Assembly (NCBI GenBank): GCA_029866965.1
Contig: CP123444.1
Location: forward strand, 62,001-126,000
Direction: 5' to 3'
Origin: Flavobacteriaceae bacterium YJPT1-3
Lineage (GTDB): Bacteria > Bacteroidota > Bacteroidia > Flavobacteriales > Flavobacteriaceae
DNA: 64,000 bases
Part shown: positions 9,016-17,023 of the stretch, one piece after another
How positions within the stretch are numbered: the first letter of the stretch is position 1
How the letters are laid out: the number at the start of each line of letters is the position of its first letter
The notes under the pieces: model-generated
The model's input: the letters and a program-made list of their open reading frames with translations, nothing else
Told to the model about the DNA's origin: nothing
Databases searched by the model: none
Program-made: the position numbers and the translations under genes

Positions 9016-10052
9016 GAGTTGAAATTAAATTCCCATTCCGATTTGGGGTTATACTTGATTTTTCCTTGTTGAATTTGCAATGGGGAAGATACATTATTTG
9101 TATACAATGATCCGGTGCCCAGGCCTTGATGCAGGTTCGTATCCAAGGTATGGGTCCATTGTGCGATTGCATTGAGTCCTACGTTGCTTTCCAGAGCAGA
9201 GGTCACCCACCATCCTATTCCGCGTTCCTCAGCTAATTGGATCCAATGTTCGCTTTCGCGAAAGCCTCCAACCAGACTTGGTTTAAGGATAATGTACTGC
9301 GGTTGGATCTCATCGAGCACCAATCGGCGCGTATCCTGATCGAACACCCCAATTAATTCTTCATCCAGTGCAATGGGTACCGGCGTGCTTTTACACAATT
9401 GGGCCATGGCCTCCCACTGCTTGACCGCCAGAGGTTGTTCGATACTGTGCAGTGCGAATTCCGCCAGACGCTCCAGCTTATCCAGGGCTTCTTCCGGAGA
9501 AAAAGCGCCATTCGCATCCACGCGTAAGATCAATTCCTCTGCAGTATACCGATCGCGTATCCCCTTAAGCAAGCTTAGTTCTTTTTCAAAATCTATAGCG
9601 CCGATCTTCATTTTGATACAGCGATATCCGGCAGACAGTTTCTGCCTGATCTGCTCCTGCATAAAATCGGGGTCTCCCATCCAGATCAGACCGTTGATCG
9701 GAATGCCCGTCTTGCCCTCAGTAAAGTCTGATGGATATAGGATAAAAGGATGATCTCTCTGAAGCGATCGCAGCCCCATTTCTACCCCCATCTGAATACT
9801 GGGGTAGGCTTGCAGCTTCTCGTGCAAATCGCGATTCCCGGCTTCCAATTGATCGCACACCCACTTCAACTGCTCTTCATAATCTGGAGTATCGTCTACG
9901 CTCAAACCACGAAGAATTCCACATTCCCCGATACCTCGCCGGCCGTTCTCCTCCATTACAAGAAACCAGGTTTCTTTGGTATTCATCACCCCGCGGGAAG
10001 TCCCACTGGGTCGTTTAAATTCTAGTATATGTTGGTGATAGGTGGCTTGCAT
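9006..10052 (-). CDS. menC: o-Succinylbenzoate synthase (MenC), enolase superfamily
   Basis: 348-aa enolase-superfamily enzyme that dehydrates SHCHC to o-succinylbenzoate in menaquinone synthesis. The capping domain is residues 1-115 and the barrel follows. Catalytic elements are all visible: KMK with Lys147 and Lys149, metal ligands Asp179 (VDANG), Glu205 (IEQP) and Asp230 (ALDEE), and Lys257 in ILKPSLVGG. The family also contains dipeptide epimerases, but the position between menA and menE decides for MenC. It overlaps the CPBP gene by 10 bp and lies 62 bp after menA. A copy of the GCTTTCGCGAAAGC palindrome lies in the coding sequence, read here as FRES (GGFRESEHW). Confidence 0.92.
   Translation of the reverse strand: MQATYHQHILEFKRPSGTSRGVMNTKETWFLVMEENGRRGIGECGILRGLSVDDTPDYEEQLKWVCDQLEAGNRDLHEKLQAYPSIQMGVEMGLRSLQRDHPFILYPSDFTEGKTGIPINGLIWMGDPDFMQEQIRQKLSAGYRCIKMKIGAIDFEKELSLLKGIRDRYTAEELILRVDANGAFSPEEALDKLERLAEFALHSIEQPLAVKQWEAMAQLCKSTPVPIALDEELIGVFDQDTRRLVLDEIQPQYIILKPSLVGGFRESEHWIQLAEERGIGWWVTSALESNVGLNAIAQWTHTLDTNLHQGLGTGSLYTNNVSSPLQIQQGKIKYNPKSEWEFNFNSCL
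9252..9265. repeat. Palindromic repeat GCTTTCGCGAAAGC, copy 3
   Basis: Perfect copy inside menC, read as Phe-Arg-Glu-Ser, the third reading frame of the palindrome. Confidence 0.9.
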
Positions 10053-10114
10053 CTAGCGGGTATCGCATGCTATTTGGCGCGAAATTTAACGTATTCTGAA
10101 GCCTTTCCTGTTAA

Positions 10115-11014
10115 CTAAAAATTAAAGTATGCATAGCCTACAAAAAATAGGGCAATGGCAAAGGTGTGCAAGGCTACCTTTTTAAGCTCCGGATCGAGCA
10201 AGGCAGGTTGCTCATTATTCCAGACCCGCATCAAATGAAATACCATGGGCAAATATAAAAGAATAAACACCAATCGGGCCCATAGCCCGGAGATGTAGAG
10301 CAGCAGACTAATAAAAGCCATAAAGAGCAATCCGCTGTGGTACCACTTGGCTTTGTAGGGACCCAGCATGACGGCAAGGGTGTTCTTGCCTGCGCGAACA
10401 TCGGACATCGCATCGCGCATGTTATTCAAATGGAGTACCGCCACACTCAGGCAACCGATGGCCGTTGCCGGGAGAAAAATGTGAAGCGGGAGCCGTTGGG
10501 TGTATAGAAAATAACTCCCCACCACCCCAACGAGACCAAAAAAGATAAACACGAAGAAATCACCCAGCCCTCGATATCCATAGGCTGATCGACCCACCGT
10601 GTATTTAATGGCCGCAAGTATGGCACTCAATCCCAGCAAAAAGAAGATCAGTGAGAGTATGAATTGGTCCTCACCAAAAGCGACATAAATGGTGGCCAGC
10701 GAACTCAGGAGGGTCAGCAGCGCAGTGACTATGATGCCCATTTTCAATTCAGCGGCGGATAGCAGTCCACTTTGTAAGGTTCGCGCCGGACCGATACGCT
10801 CGGCGTTATCTGTGCCTTTTACCCCGTCACCGTAATCATTGGCAAAATTGGATAGAATTTGAAATCCGAGGGTGGTCAATAAGGCCAGCAGAAACAGGTC
10901 CCATTGAAATTGTCCTGTTTCGTAGGCTTTGGCACTTCCTACCAAAATTCCACTGATCGACAGGGGTAATGTGCGAAGCCTTGCAGCAGCTATCCAGACT
11001 TTGATTTTGGCCAT
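10115..11014 (-). CDS. menA: 1,4-Dihydroxy-2-naphthoate polyprenyltransferase (MenA)
   Basis: 299-aa UbiA-family membrane prenyltransferase. It attaches the polyprenyl tail to dihydroxynaphthoate, giving demethylmenaquinone. Eight to nine membrane segments are visible. The two aspartate-rich motifs for Mg-diphosphate binding are NDYGDGVKGTD (from residue 59) and the NNMRDAMSDVRAGK stretch near 195-210, which also carries the AGKNTLAV signature of MenA. Length is typical. It is the first gene of the minus-strand operon menA-menC-CPBP-menE and is divergent from the GH13 gene, so both promoters must lie in the 134-bp gap 11015-11148. ATG at 11014 starts the family-conserved N-terminus (WIAAARLRTLPLSISGI). 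Confidence 0.93.
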   Translation of the reverse strand: MAKIKVWIAAARLRTLPLSISGILVGSAKAYETGQFQWDLFLLALLTTLGFQILSNFANDYGDGVKGTDNAERIGPARTLQSGLLSAAELKMGIIVTALLTLLSSLATIYVAFGEDQFILSLIFFLLGLSAILAAIKYTVGRSAYGYRGLGDFFVFIFFGLVGVVGSYFLYTQRLPLHIFLPATAIGCLSVAVLHLNNMRDAMSDVRAGKNTLAVMLGPYKAKWYHSGLLFMAFISLLLYISGLWARLVFILLYLPMVFHLMRVWNNEQPALLDPELKKVALHTFAIALFFVGYAYFNF

Positions 11015-11148
11015 GGGTACAATTGTGGGATAAAAGTAACCTTAATTCGGTAGGAAAAAAAAGAGAAGAACCGACAAGCAATCTTCCTGCCTTCCGCTAA
11101 AATTCCCGCAGGTTTTTTAGTAGTTTAGTCCACTCATTCCAAAGCTTT

Positions 11149-12816
11149 ATGAATACGATGAAAATAATTTTGGGCTTCTTACTGCTCGCCCTGCTGTCTT
11201 TACTTATTTATTCCTGCCAACCCGAGCAGCGCAAACTCAGTCTAAAAGAAGCTCCCTTTGTTTGGGAAGGAGCCAACACCTACTTCCTGCTTACTGATCG
11301 CTTTCTGGACGGTAACGACAGTACGGAAGTTTATTTTGACCGCACTCAACCCACCGCTAAGCTCAGAGGATTTGAAGGAGGGAATATCCGAGGCGTTATT
11401 CAAAAAATAGAAGAGGGTTATTTTGACGAACTGGGCGTAAATGCCATTTGGATGACCCCACTTTTTGAACAAATTCACGGAGGTGTAGACGAAGGAACCG
11501 GATTCACCTATCCCTATCATGGGTACTGGCCCAAAGACTGGACGGCGCTGGACCCCAATTTTGGTAGCTATGCTGATCTGCAGGAATTGGTCCAAGTAGC
11601 CCATAAACACGGTATCCGTCTGCTTATGGATGTGGTGTTGAACCATACCGGCCCGGTGACTGAAAAGGATCCTCAATATCCGGACAACTGGGTACGTACC
11701 GGTCCGCGATGTACCTATGAAAACCAGGCGACTGCCGTAACCTGCACCCTGGTCGATAACTTACCCGACATCAAAACAGAAGCCGACTACGAGGTGGAAC
11801 TTCCTCCTCAGCTGGTTGAAAAATGGAGAGCGGAAGGCCGATTGGAGGAAGAGCAACAAGAATTGAATCAGTTTTTTCAGGAAACCGGTCTTGCACGAAC
11901 CCCCGCTAACTATATCATCAAATGGCTCACCGATTATGTTAGAGAATTGGGTATTGATGGGTATCGCGTGGATACCGTGAAACATGTGGAAGAAGAAATA
12001 TGGAAGGAGCTGGCCCAACAGGCTCAACGCGCTTTTAAGGAATGGAAATCAGCCCATCCCGATGCCGTTCTAGACCAAGCCGATTTTTATATGTTGGGAG
12101 AAATCTATGGCTATAGCATAGGCAATGGACGTATCTACGATTTTGGGGATACTCAGGTGGATTTCTTTGATCATGGTTTTGACAATTTGATCAACTTTCA
12201 ATTCAAATACGACGCAGAAGGTGACTATGAGGCCATGTTTTCGACCTATGATTCCCTGCTCCAGGGCCCGTTAAAGGGTAAAAGCGTTATGAATTACGGC
12301 ACCTCCCATGACGACGGCCAGCCCTTTGACGCCAAACGGGAGCGCACCTATGAATTGGGCACCAAACTCCTATTGACTCCCGGGGTTTCCCAAATTTATT
12401 ACGGAGATGAGTCCGGCCGCTCTCTGATCATTCCGGGCACTTCGGGAGATGCCACACTGCGCTCTCCCATGAATTGGGATGCTTTCGCGAAAGCAGAAAC
12501 TCAAGAATTATTGGCCCACTGGCAAAAACTCGGACAGTTTAGACGTGACCACCCTGCGGTGGGTGCCGGTAAACATCGATTGCTCTCTAAGGCTCCTTAT
12601 CTTTTTTCTAGAATCTATACCAAAGAAGATTTTGAGGATCGGGTACTTATAGGGCTCGACTTGGACGAAGGATTAAAAACAATTCCTGTAGCGGGGGTAT
12701 TTGAAGACGGCACCGTGCTAAGAGATCGCTACAGCGATAGCCGGGCTACGGTGAGTGGTGGTGAGCTCATTATGGATACTCCCCACGGGATCCTGTTGCT
12801 GGAAGTCCTGGAGTAA
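11149..12816 (+). CDS. GH13 alpha-amylase family lipoprotein
   Basis: 555-aa glycoside hydrolase family 13 protein, likely an alpha-amylase or cyclomaltodextrinase-like enzyme acting on alpha-glucans at the cell envelope. The N-terminus is a lipoprotein signal (LLSLLIYSC, Cys at about residue 23). GH13 regions are visible in order: DVVLNHTG (region I), DGYRVDTVKH with nucleophile Asp275, GEIYG with acid/base Glu318, and TSHDDG with Asp388 as the third carboxylate, where the usual NHD is SHD. A long acidic/Gln-rich insertion at about 215-255 lies between regions I and II. Start may be ATG at 11149 or 11158. A palindrome copy is read here as DAFAKAE. No susC/susD genes are nearby, so it is not part of a visible utilisation locus. 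Confidence 0.9.
   Translation: MNTMKIILGFLLLALLSLLIYSCQPEQRKLSLKEAPFVWEGANTYFLLTDRFLDGNDSTEVYFDRTQPTAKLRGFEGGNIRGVIQKIEEGYFDELGVNAIWMTPLFEQIHGGVDEGTGFTYPYHGYWPKDWTALDPNFGSYADLQELVQVAHKHGIRLLMDVVLNHTGPVTEKDPQYPDNWVRTGPRCTYENQATAVTCTLVDNLPDIKTEADYEVELPPQLVEKWRAEGRLEEEQQELNQFFQETGLARTPANYIIKWLTDYVRELGIDGYRVDTVKHVEEEIWKELAQQAQRAFKEWKSAHPDAVLDQADFYMLGEIYGYSIGNGRIYDFGDTQVDFFDHGFDNLINFQFKYDAEGDYEAMFSTYDSLLQGPLKGKSVMNYGTSHDDGQPFDAKRERTYELGTKLLLTPGVSQIYYGDESGRSLIIPGTSGDATLRSPMNWDAFAKAETQELLAHWQKLGQFRRDHPAVGAGKHRLLSKAPYLFSRIYTKEDFEDRVLIGLDLDEGLKTIPVAGVFEDGTVLRDRYSDSRATVSGGELIMDTPHGILLLEVLE
12481..12494. repeat. Palindromic repeat GCTTTCGCGAAAGC, copy 4
   Basis: Perfect copy inside the GH13 gene, in the Ala-Phe-Ala-Lys-Ala frame, on a likely surface loop in the C-terminal part of the barrel. 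Confidence 0.9.
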
Positions 12817-12864
12817 AGAAGGGCTCCAATTTATAATGACGTATATTCAACAAAAATCGGGCTT

Positions 12865-13239
12865 ATGATCTATCCCTGGCATTTATATCTGATGGGCGGC
12901 ATGTATATTTTTGCAGGAGTGATGCATTTTGTTAAGCCGAAAGCCTATATGCGCATCATGCCCCGCTCCATCCCCAGACCCAAGGTATTCGTACTGTTAA
13001 GCGGACTGGCGGAAATTCTATTGGGAGCCCTGGTCTGTCTACCCGAAACCAAAGATTTTGCCATCTGGGCGATCATTCTCATGTTGGCCATCTTCCTTTG
13101 GGTGCACTTCTACATGCTCAGTTCCAAAAAGGCCGGATTGAACCTGCCTAAGTGGGTGCTGATAGGACGTATCTTTCTACAATTTGGCCTGATGTATTGG
13201 GCTTATTGGTACCTTGATCATGGCCCCTTCCCTGTTTGA
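12865..13239 (+). CDS. DoxX-like small integral membrane protein
   Basis: 124 aa with four predicted membrane helices, the size and pattern of the DoxX/DoxD-like family (GGMYIFAGVMHFVKPKAY in helix 1, LLSGLAEILLGALVCLP in helix 2). Family members are poorly defined and are linked to redox or detoxification functions in some bacteria. The gene overlaps the next gene, alkB, by 20 bp, so the two are probably translated as a coupled pair. Molecular role unknown. Confidence 0.8.
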   Translation: MIYPWHLYLMGGMYIFAGVMHFVKPKAYMRIMPRSIPRPKVFVLLSGLAEILLGALVCLPETKDFAIWAIILMLAIFLWVHFYMLSSKKAGLNLPKWVLIGRIFLQFGLMYWAYWYLDHGPFPV

Positions 13240-13825
13240 TTCTCCATGGATCCATTTTCCTCTGGCTGAGGCTGAAGTCAGCTACCTTCCGGGATTCTTA
13301 AGTGCTGAGGAGGCGGACCGCTATTTTAAATCCCTAAGAAGGACAGTCGATTGGCAGCAAGACGATATTACCGTCTTCGGGAAAACCTACGCGCAACCTC
13401 GACTGACGGCCCTGTATGCGCAAAATAGTCTTCCCTACCGTTATTCCAACCTGACCCTCTACCCAAAACCGTTTACCGCTGATTTGATACGACTAAAAGC
13501 ACGTATAGAATTGGAGACCCCACACACCTTTACCACCTGTCTTTGCAATCTTTATCGGAATGGTCAGGACAGCAATGGCTGGCACAGTGATGATGAAAAA
13601 GAGCTGGGAATGCAACCGGTGATCGCTTCTGTGAGTCTTGGGGCTGAACGTCGATTCCATTTAAAACACAAGACCAGAAAAGAAGAGCGACTATCGCTTG
13701 TTCTGGAGCATGGTAGCCTGCTGATCATGGCCGGAAACACGCAGCATTTCTGGAAACACCAGCTTCCTAAAACAAAGAAACCCGTGGGAGAACGCATCAA
13801 TCTCACCTTTCGCAAAATCGCATAA
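13220..13825 (+). CDS. alkB: AlkB-like 2-oxoglutarate/Fe(II)-dependent dioxygenase
   Basis: 201 aa from ATG 13220 (a TTG at 13214 is also in frame). AlkB-family oxygenase that removes alkyl groups from damaged nucleic acid bases by oxidation. Visible features: the Fe ligand motif WHSDDE with His122 and Asp124, the distal His in NTQHFWKH, and 2-oxoglutarate-binding arginines in ERINLTFRK at the C-terminus. The N-terminal part (YLPGFLSAEEADRYFKSL) and the nucleotide-recognition lid (YAQPRLTALYA) are also typical. It overlaps the upstream DoxX-like gene by 20 bp. It is likely a DNA repair enzyme; an RNA or tRNA substrate cannot be excluded. Confidence 0.9.
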   Translation: MAPSLFDSPWIHFPLAEAEVSYLPGFLSAEEADRYFKSLRRTVDWQQDDITVFGKTYAQPRLTALYAQNSLPYRYSNLTLYPKPFTADLIRLKARIELETPHTFTTCLCNLYRNGQDSNGWHSDDEKELGMQPVIASVSLGAERRFHLKHKTRKEERLSLVLEHGSLLIMAGNTQHFWKHQLPKTKKPVGERINLTFRKIA

Positions 13826-13851
13826 AAAAACCTGCTTTGGGGTAGAGCAGG
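13825..13851 (-). terminator. Second of two tandem minus-strand terminators
   Basis: On the minus strand CCTGCT, loop of nine, AGCAGG, followed by seven T. It lies behind the alkB stop codon but has the T-run only in the minus direction, so it ends transcription coming from the region near 14.0 kb. Confidence 0.65.
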
Positions 13852-13869
13852 ATAAGTAGGGGTGAAAAC

Positions 13870-14037
13870 AAAAAAAAGTCCCGTAGCGGTTTGTTTGGTA
13901 ATTTTAGGGGTGAACAGCGTAATGCACATTCGATTACCAAGACTACGGGACCATAATTCAAGAAACCGTTTAATCGGGCGCCATATGGGGGCATGGATCC
14001 CAGTATGTAGAGCTTCTTGAAGTGGATCACTTTAAAA
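13870..14037 (-). ncRNA. Candidate structured small RNA with intrinsic terminator
   Basis: The 373-bp gap between alkB and the AraC gene holds no convincing protein gene, but the minus strand has the layout of a small RNA gene. A -7-like element TAGCTTTG lies at 14051-14044. The predicted transcript of about 170 nt contains a stem TTCAAGAA/TTCTTGAA and ends in a nested hairpin: GTCCCGTAG (13951-13943) with CTACGGGAC (13886-13878), and inside it TTGGTAAT (13940-13933) with ATTACCAA (13902-13895). Eight T follow directly. A second terminator backs it up at 13825-13851. It may be a flavobacterial 6S-type RNA or an unrelated sRNA; I could not identify the family. No -33 TTG is visible at the usual distance, so the 5' end is approximate. 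Confidence 0.5.
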
Positions 14038-14198
14038 CCGCCGCAAAGCTATGCATGCATAGGGTATTAAAGCTTGTAAAAAATCAAAAAAAGATGGTAT
14101 AATTTCGTAACTTGTTGAATGCTAGTTGCTAATTATGTAGCACAACAAGCAATCCCTTTTCCCCGGACCTGAGCATCAACCACTGAAATGCCGTCCTC

Positions 14199-15062
14199 AT
14201 GTTACGATTTAGTTTACAAGAGACCTTTTTATTGCACTCCTGGAGTGCAAAGCGCTGGGAGCCCGATCCTACAGCGCGCAATTACTTTGAAATCTACTTC
14301 ATTGAAGAAGGCAAAGGCAAACACTACATCAACGAATTCATCATCTACTACCAGACCGGCGATATTTTCTTAATCGCTCCCCAAGACGAGCATCGTTTTG
14401 AGATTGAAGAAGAAACTCAATTTTGTGTATTTCAGTTTACCGAATTACTGTTTTCCGGGAAGATGAACTTACCGGATCGCTCTTATTGGATGCGTCGTAT
14501 TGAGCACATCATCAACCATCCCAACTTAATGCCCGGTGACATCATTAAGAATGAAGATGATCGGGAGTTGATCTGGGATATTCACGATGTAATTGCGAAA
14601 GAGTATCAGGAAAAAAAAGAGTACTACCATCATAACATTTCCAATATGGTGAGCACCATATTGAGCATCATTGCCCGAAATATCAGCGATAGTTACACAC
14701 GTGGTGCCCTACCTAAAAAAGACAGTCATACCGTGGTGGATGACATTTTGGGTTATATCCGGCAGTATGTTCACGATCCGGCTAAAATGAAGATCAGCGC
14801 ACTGGCCAAACAATTTAACATGACCAGCAGTAAGATCAGCAGTGTTTTTAAAAAACAGATGGGAGAACCTTTACATCATTATATCCTCATGTATAAGATG
14901 GACCTGGTCAAATTCCGTTTAAAAAATACAGACTTCACGGTATCAGAAATTGCATTTCAATTAGGATTTACGGACGAGAGTCACCTAACTCGCATCTTTA
15001 AAAAATACGAAAACAGTACCCCTAAGCAATACAAAGAGGCAAAGAGCATAGCTTCTCCCTAA
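14199..15062 (+). CDS. AraC family transcriptional regulator
   Basis: 287-aa regulator. The N-terminal half is a cupin-like sensing domain (about residues 15-130: NYFEIYFIEEGKGKHYI, TGDIFLIAPQDEHRFE). The C-terminal half is the double helix-turn-helix DNA-binding domain (about 180-282: KISALAKQFNMTSSKISSVFKK, FTVSEIAFQLGFTDESHLTRIFKKY). The ligand and targets are unknown. Upstream, a TTG at 14074-14076 and TATAATTTCG at 14098 form a weak promoter candidate. The stop codon overlaps the convergent S1/P1 nuclease gene by 4 bp. ATG 14199 is taken because the next in-frame Met comes too late to keep the cupin domain whole. Confidence 0.88.
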   Translation: MLRFSLQETFLLHSWSAKRWEPDPTARNYFEIYFIEEGKGKHYINEFIIYYQTGDIFLIAPQDEHRFEIEEETQFCVFQFTELLFSGKMNLPDRSYWMRRIEHIINHPNLMPGDIIKNEDDRELIWDIHDVIAKEYQEKKEYYHHNISNMVSTILSIIARNISDSYTRGALPKKDSHTVVDDILGYIRQYVHDPAKMKISALAKQFNMTSSKISSVFKKQMGEPLHHYILMYKMDLVKFRLKNTDFTVSEIAFQLGFTDESHLTRIFKKYENSTPKQYKEAKSIASP

Positions 15063-15832
15063 CCAAACGCCTGATTCAACAGAGCGGCCAATCGAACGCC
15101 TCCTTTCAGCAATTGCTCTTTGACCGTGGCAAAATGATCGTACATATAGCGGTAACCTAATTTTGCACCGGGCTGGGCTGAGCCATAGACCTTTTTGACC
15201 AGTTGTTGACTTTCATACATCCAGCTCAGTGGAGTACCCTGCATCATGGTTTCCTCTTCTTTTTTAGTAAGAGCGCGCGATGTTTCCGCCAATTCGGTAT
15301 ACGACATTCCGTAATGATCGATCATTCGACTGTCCCAAACCGCATGTAAATTGGTTCCGTTATCGAACCAACGTACTTGAATATCGTTACCGCCTTTATC
15401 CGCAGCACGACCCACATGCAAGGGCTGATGGAGATCTCCGATGAAATGTACCAGGAGCTTCAAATAAAATACACGGTCCTTTTTGGGAGCGGATTCGTCC
15501 TGGATCACCGTCAATGCCTTTCGAATTCCCTGGATGATGTCTCCCTGCTCCGGCACCGGATGATCTTCGTATTTGGAGTCAAAGGGAAAATTGACATAGT
15601 GCCAGGGTCCGTATTTACGATATAGCGTATCGCTTTTGATCTCATCCGCATAAGTGCTGACCACGGCAAGCGATTGACCGTCTAACAACTCCTGGATGGC
15701 TCGCCGTGCTTTCTTGGTCAAATACTTATCGGCAATTTCGCCGGTAGCCCGATGACCGGTTTTGCCCCAATCATAGGGTGTGGCAAAGCTGAAGCTCGTG
15801 ATCAGTAAAAAGAGTGCTAGTAAACGTGTCAT
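15059..15832 (-). CDS. Secreted S1/P1-type nuclease
   Basis: 257 aa. Start ATG 15832 gives a proper signal peptide (MTRLLALFLLITSFSFATPYDW); the open frame extends further upstream without support. S1/P1 nucleases use three zinc ions, with the mature N-terminal Trp as a ligand: the sequence YDWGKTGHRATGEIA fits cleavage just before or near this Trp. Further ligands lie in HFIGDLHQPLHVG and in NLHAVWDSRMI. The expected activity is cleavage of single-stranded DNA/RNA and 3'-phosphate removal outside the cytoplasm, probably to scavenge phosphate and nucleosides. It is convergent with the AraC gene (4-bp overlap) and divergent from the SPFH operon. Confidence 0.9.
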   Translation of the reverse strand: MTRLLALFLLITSFSFATPYDWGKTGHRATGEIADKYLTKKARRAIQELLDGQSLAVVSTYADEIKSDTLYRKYGPWHYVNFPFDSKYEDHPVPEQGDIIQGIRKALTVIQDESAPKKDRVFYLKLLVHFIGDLHQPLHVGRAADKGGNDIQVRWFDNGTNLHAVWDSRMIDHYGMSYTELAETSRALTKKEEETMMQGTPLSWMYESQQLVKKVYGSAQPGAKLGYRYMYDHFATVKEQLLKGGVRLAALLNQAFG

Positions 15833-15904
15833 GGATTCATTTTGTAACAAAAGTAAAACACCTGCTACTAATAGCGTAATGAGGGCAACCTCAACTTTTT
15901 TTAC

Positions 15905-15912
15905 TAACTTTG
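15905..15912 (+). promoter_or_regulatory. Candidate -7 element of the SPFH operon
   Basis: TAACTTTG matches the Bacteroidota -7 consensus TAnnTTTG and lies 34 bp before the SPFH start codon. No TTG is seen 19 bp upstream, so the match is half of the consensus only. Confidence 0.35.
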
Positions 15913-15946
15913 ATATCAATTTGATATTATTTTAAATTAAACGACC

Positions 15947-16807
15947 ATGACACAAGAAAAAACAATTACTCCAGCCAGCGGTTATCTGATGCTGTTCTTA
16001 TTATTTATCGTGTTTGTAGGCAGCATAGTTGCCGCCATTCTGCTTCAAAGTCCATTGTTTGCGATCGTTACCGTACTCGCCCTTTTTCTCATGTTTGGGC
16101 TGGTCATGGTCAATCCAAACTCCTCACGAGTTTTAGTTCTTTTTGGGAAGTACAAGGGGACCATCAAGAAGAACGGACTGTTTTGGGTCAATCCGTTATA
16201 CGCTAAAAAGAAGATTTCCTTACGTGCCAGCAACTTTGATAGCGAACGGTTGAAGGTGAATGACAAACTGGGCAATCCGGTCATGATCAGTACCATTTTG
16301 GTCTGGCGGGTGCAGAATACCTTTAAGGCCGCCTTCGATGTAGACAATTATGAAAACTTCGTGCGGGTTCAAACCGACGCTGCTGTACGTAAATTAGCGA
16401 GCATGTATCCCTACGATAACTTTGCTGATGAAGGCCTGGAAGAGGATATCACCTTACGTTCGAGCGTGAATGAAGTCAGTGAAGCCCTGGAGAAAGAATT
16501 AGAAGAGCGATTGGCTATTGCCGGTATTGAAGTACTGGAAGCACGCATTGGTTATTTGGCGTACGCCCAGGAGATCGCCAACGCCATGCTTAAACGGCAG
16601 CAAGCCACGGCCATCGTAGCTGCCCGTCATAAGATCGTAGAAGGTGCAGTGAGCATGGTCGAAATGGCCATCAATGATCTGAGCAAACGCAAGATCGTAG
16701 ACCTGGATGATGAACGCAAAGTGGCCATGGTGAGCAACCTTATGGTTATCCTTTGTGGGGATCGCGATGCCACCCCGGTGGTGAACGCAGGAACCTTAAA
16801 TCATTAA
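15947..16807 (+). CDS. SPFH/band 7 domain membrane protein
   Basis: 286 aa. Two hydrophobic segments near the N-terminus (residues 13-35 and 38-55) are followed by an SPFH (stomatin/prohibitin/flotillin) domain from about 60 to 230: RVLVLFGKYKGTIKKNGLFWVNP, FDVDNYENFVRVQTDAAVRKLAS, and the long amphipathic helix EVSEALEKELEERLAIAGIEVLEARIGYLAYAQ. Such proteins form oligomeric membrane platforms that hold or regulate partner proteins. It is followed at 55 bp by a DUF4177-like small gene, a hydrolase gene 2 bp later, and a ribbon-helix-helix gene 1 bp after that. The tight packing suggests a functional unit; the partner function is not known. Confidence 0.88.
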   Translation: MTQEKTITPASGYLMLFLLFIVFVGSIVAAILLQSPLFAIVTVLALFLMFGLVMVNPNSSRVLVLFGKYKGTIKKNGLFWVNPLYAKKKISLRASNFDSERLKVNDKLGNPVMISTILVWRVQNTFKAAFDVDNYENFVRVQTDAAVRKLASMYPYDNFADEGLEEDITLRSSVNEVSEALEKELEERLAIAGIEVLEARIGYLAYAQEIANAMLKRQQATAIVAARHKIVEGAVSMVEMAINDLSKRKIVDLDDERKVAMVSNLMVILCGDRDATPVVNAGTLNH

Positions 16808-16862
16808 TGGGGACCGATGCCGCTCACCAGTACTCAAGTTCAATGATTAAAACCCGGATACG

Positions 16863-17021
16863 ATGAAAGAATATAAGGTCGTTAGCTATAAAATGCGTTT
16901 GAGCAAGAATAATCAACACCTGGAAGACTTTTTAAACAGTCATGCCATTTCCGGATGGTCGCTAAAGGCCATTGATGATTCCTGGACGCGAATAATTTTA
17001 GAACGCAACAAAAACAGATAA
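16863..17021 (+). CDS. Small DUF4177-like protein
   Basis: 52 aa, too short for most gene callers: MKEYKVVSYKMRLSKNNQ, then a helix, and GWSLKAIDDSWTRIILERN. The pattern of an initial strand (YKVV), a helix with LEDFLNSHA, then GW and two strands is that of DUF4177-like small proteins. It is packed between the SPFH gene (55 bp) and the hydrolase gene (2 bp), and codon use looks normal. Function unknown. Confidence 0.7.
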   Translation: MKEYKVVSYKMRLSKNNQHLEDFLNSHAISGWSLKAIDDSWTRIILERNKNR

Positions 17022-17023
17022 TT

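Noticed and set aside
13803-14030. 75-aa minus-strand frame in the alkB-AraC gap
   Set aside because: Overlaps the alkB 3' end and both terminators; composition does not look coding. The region is better explained as a small RNA gene.
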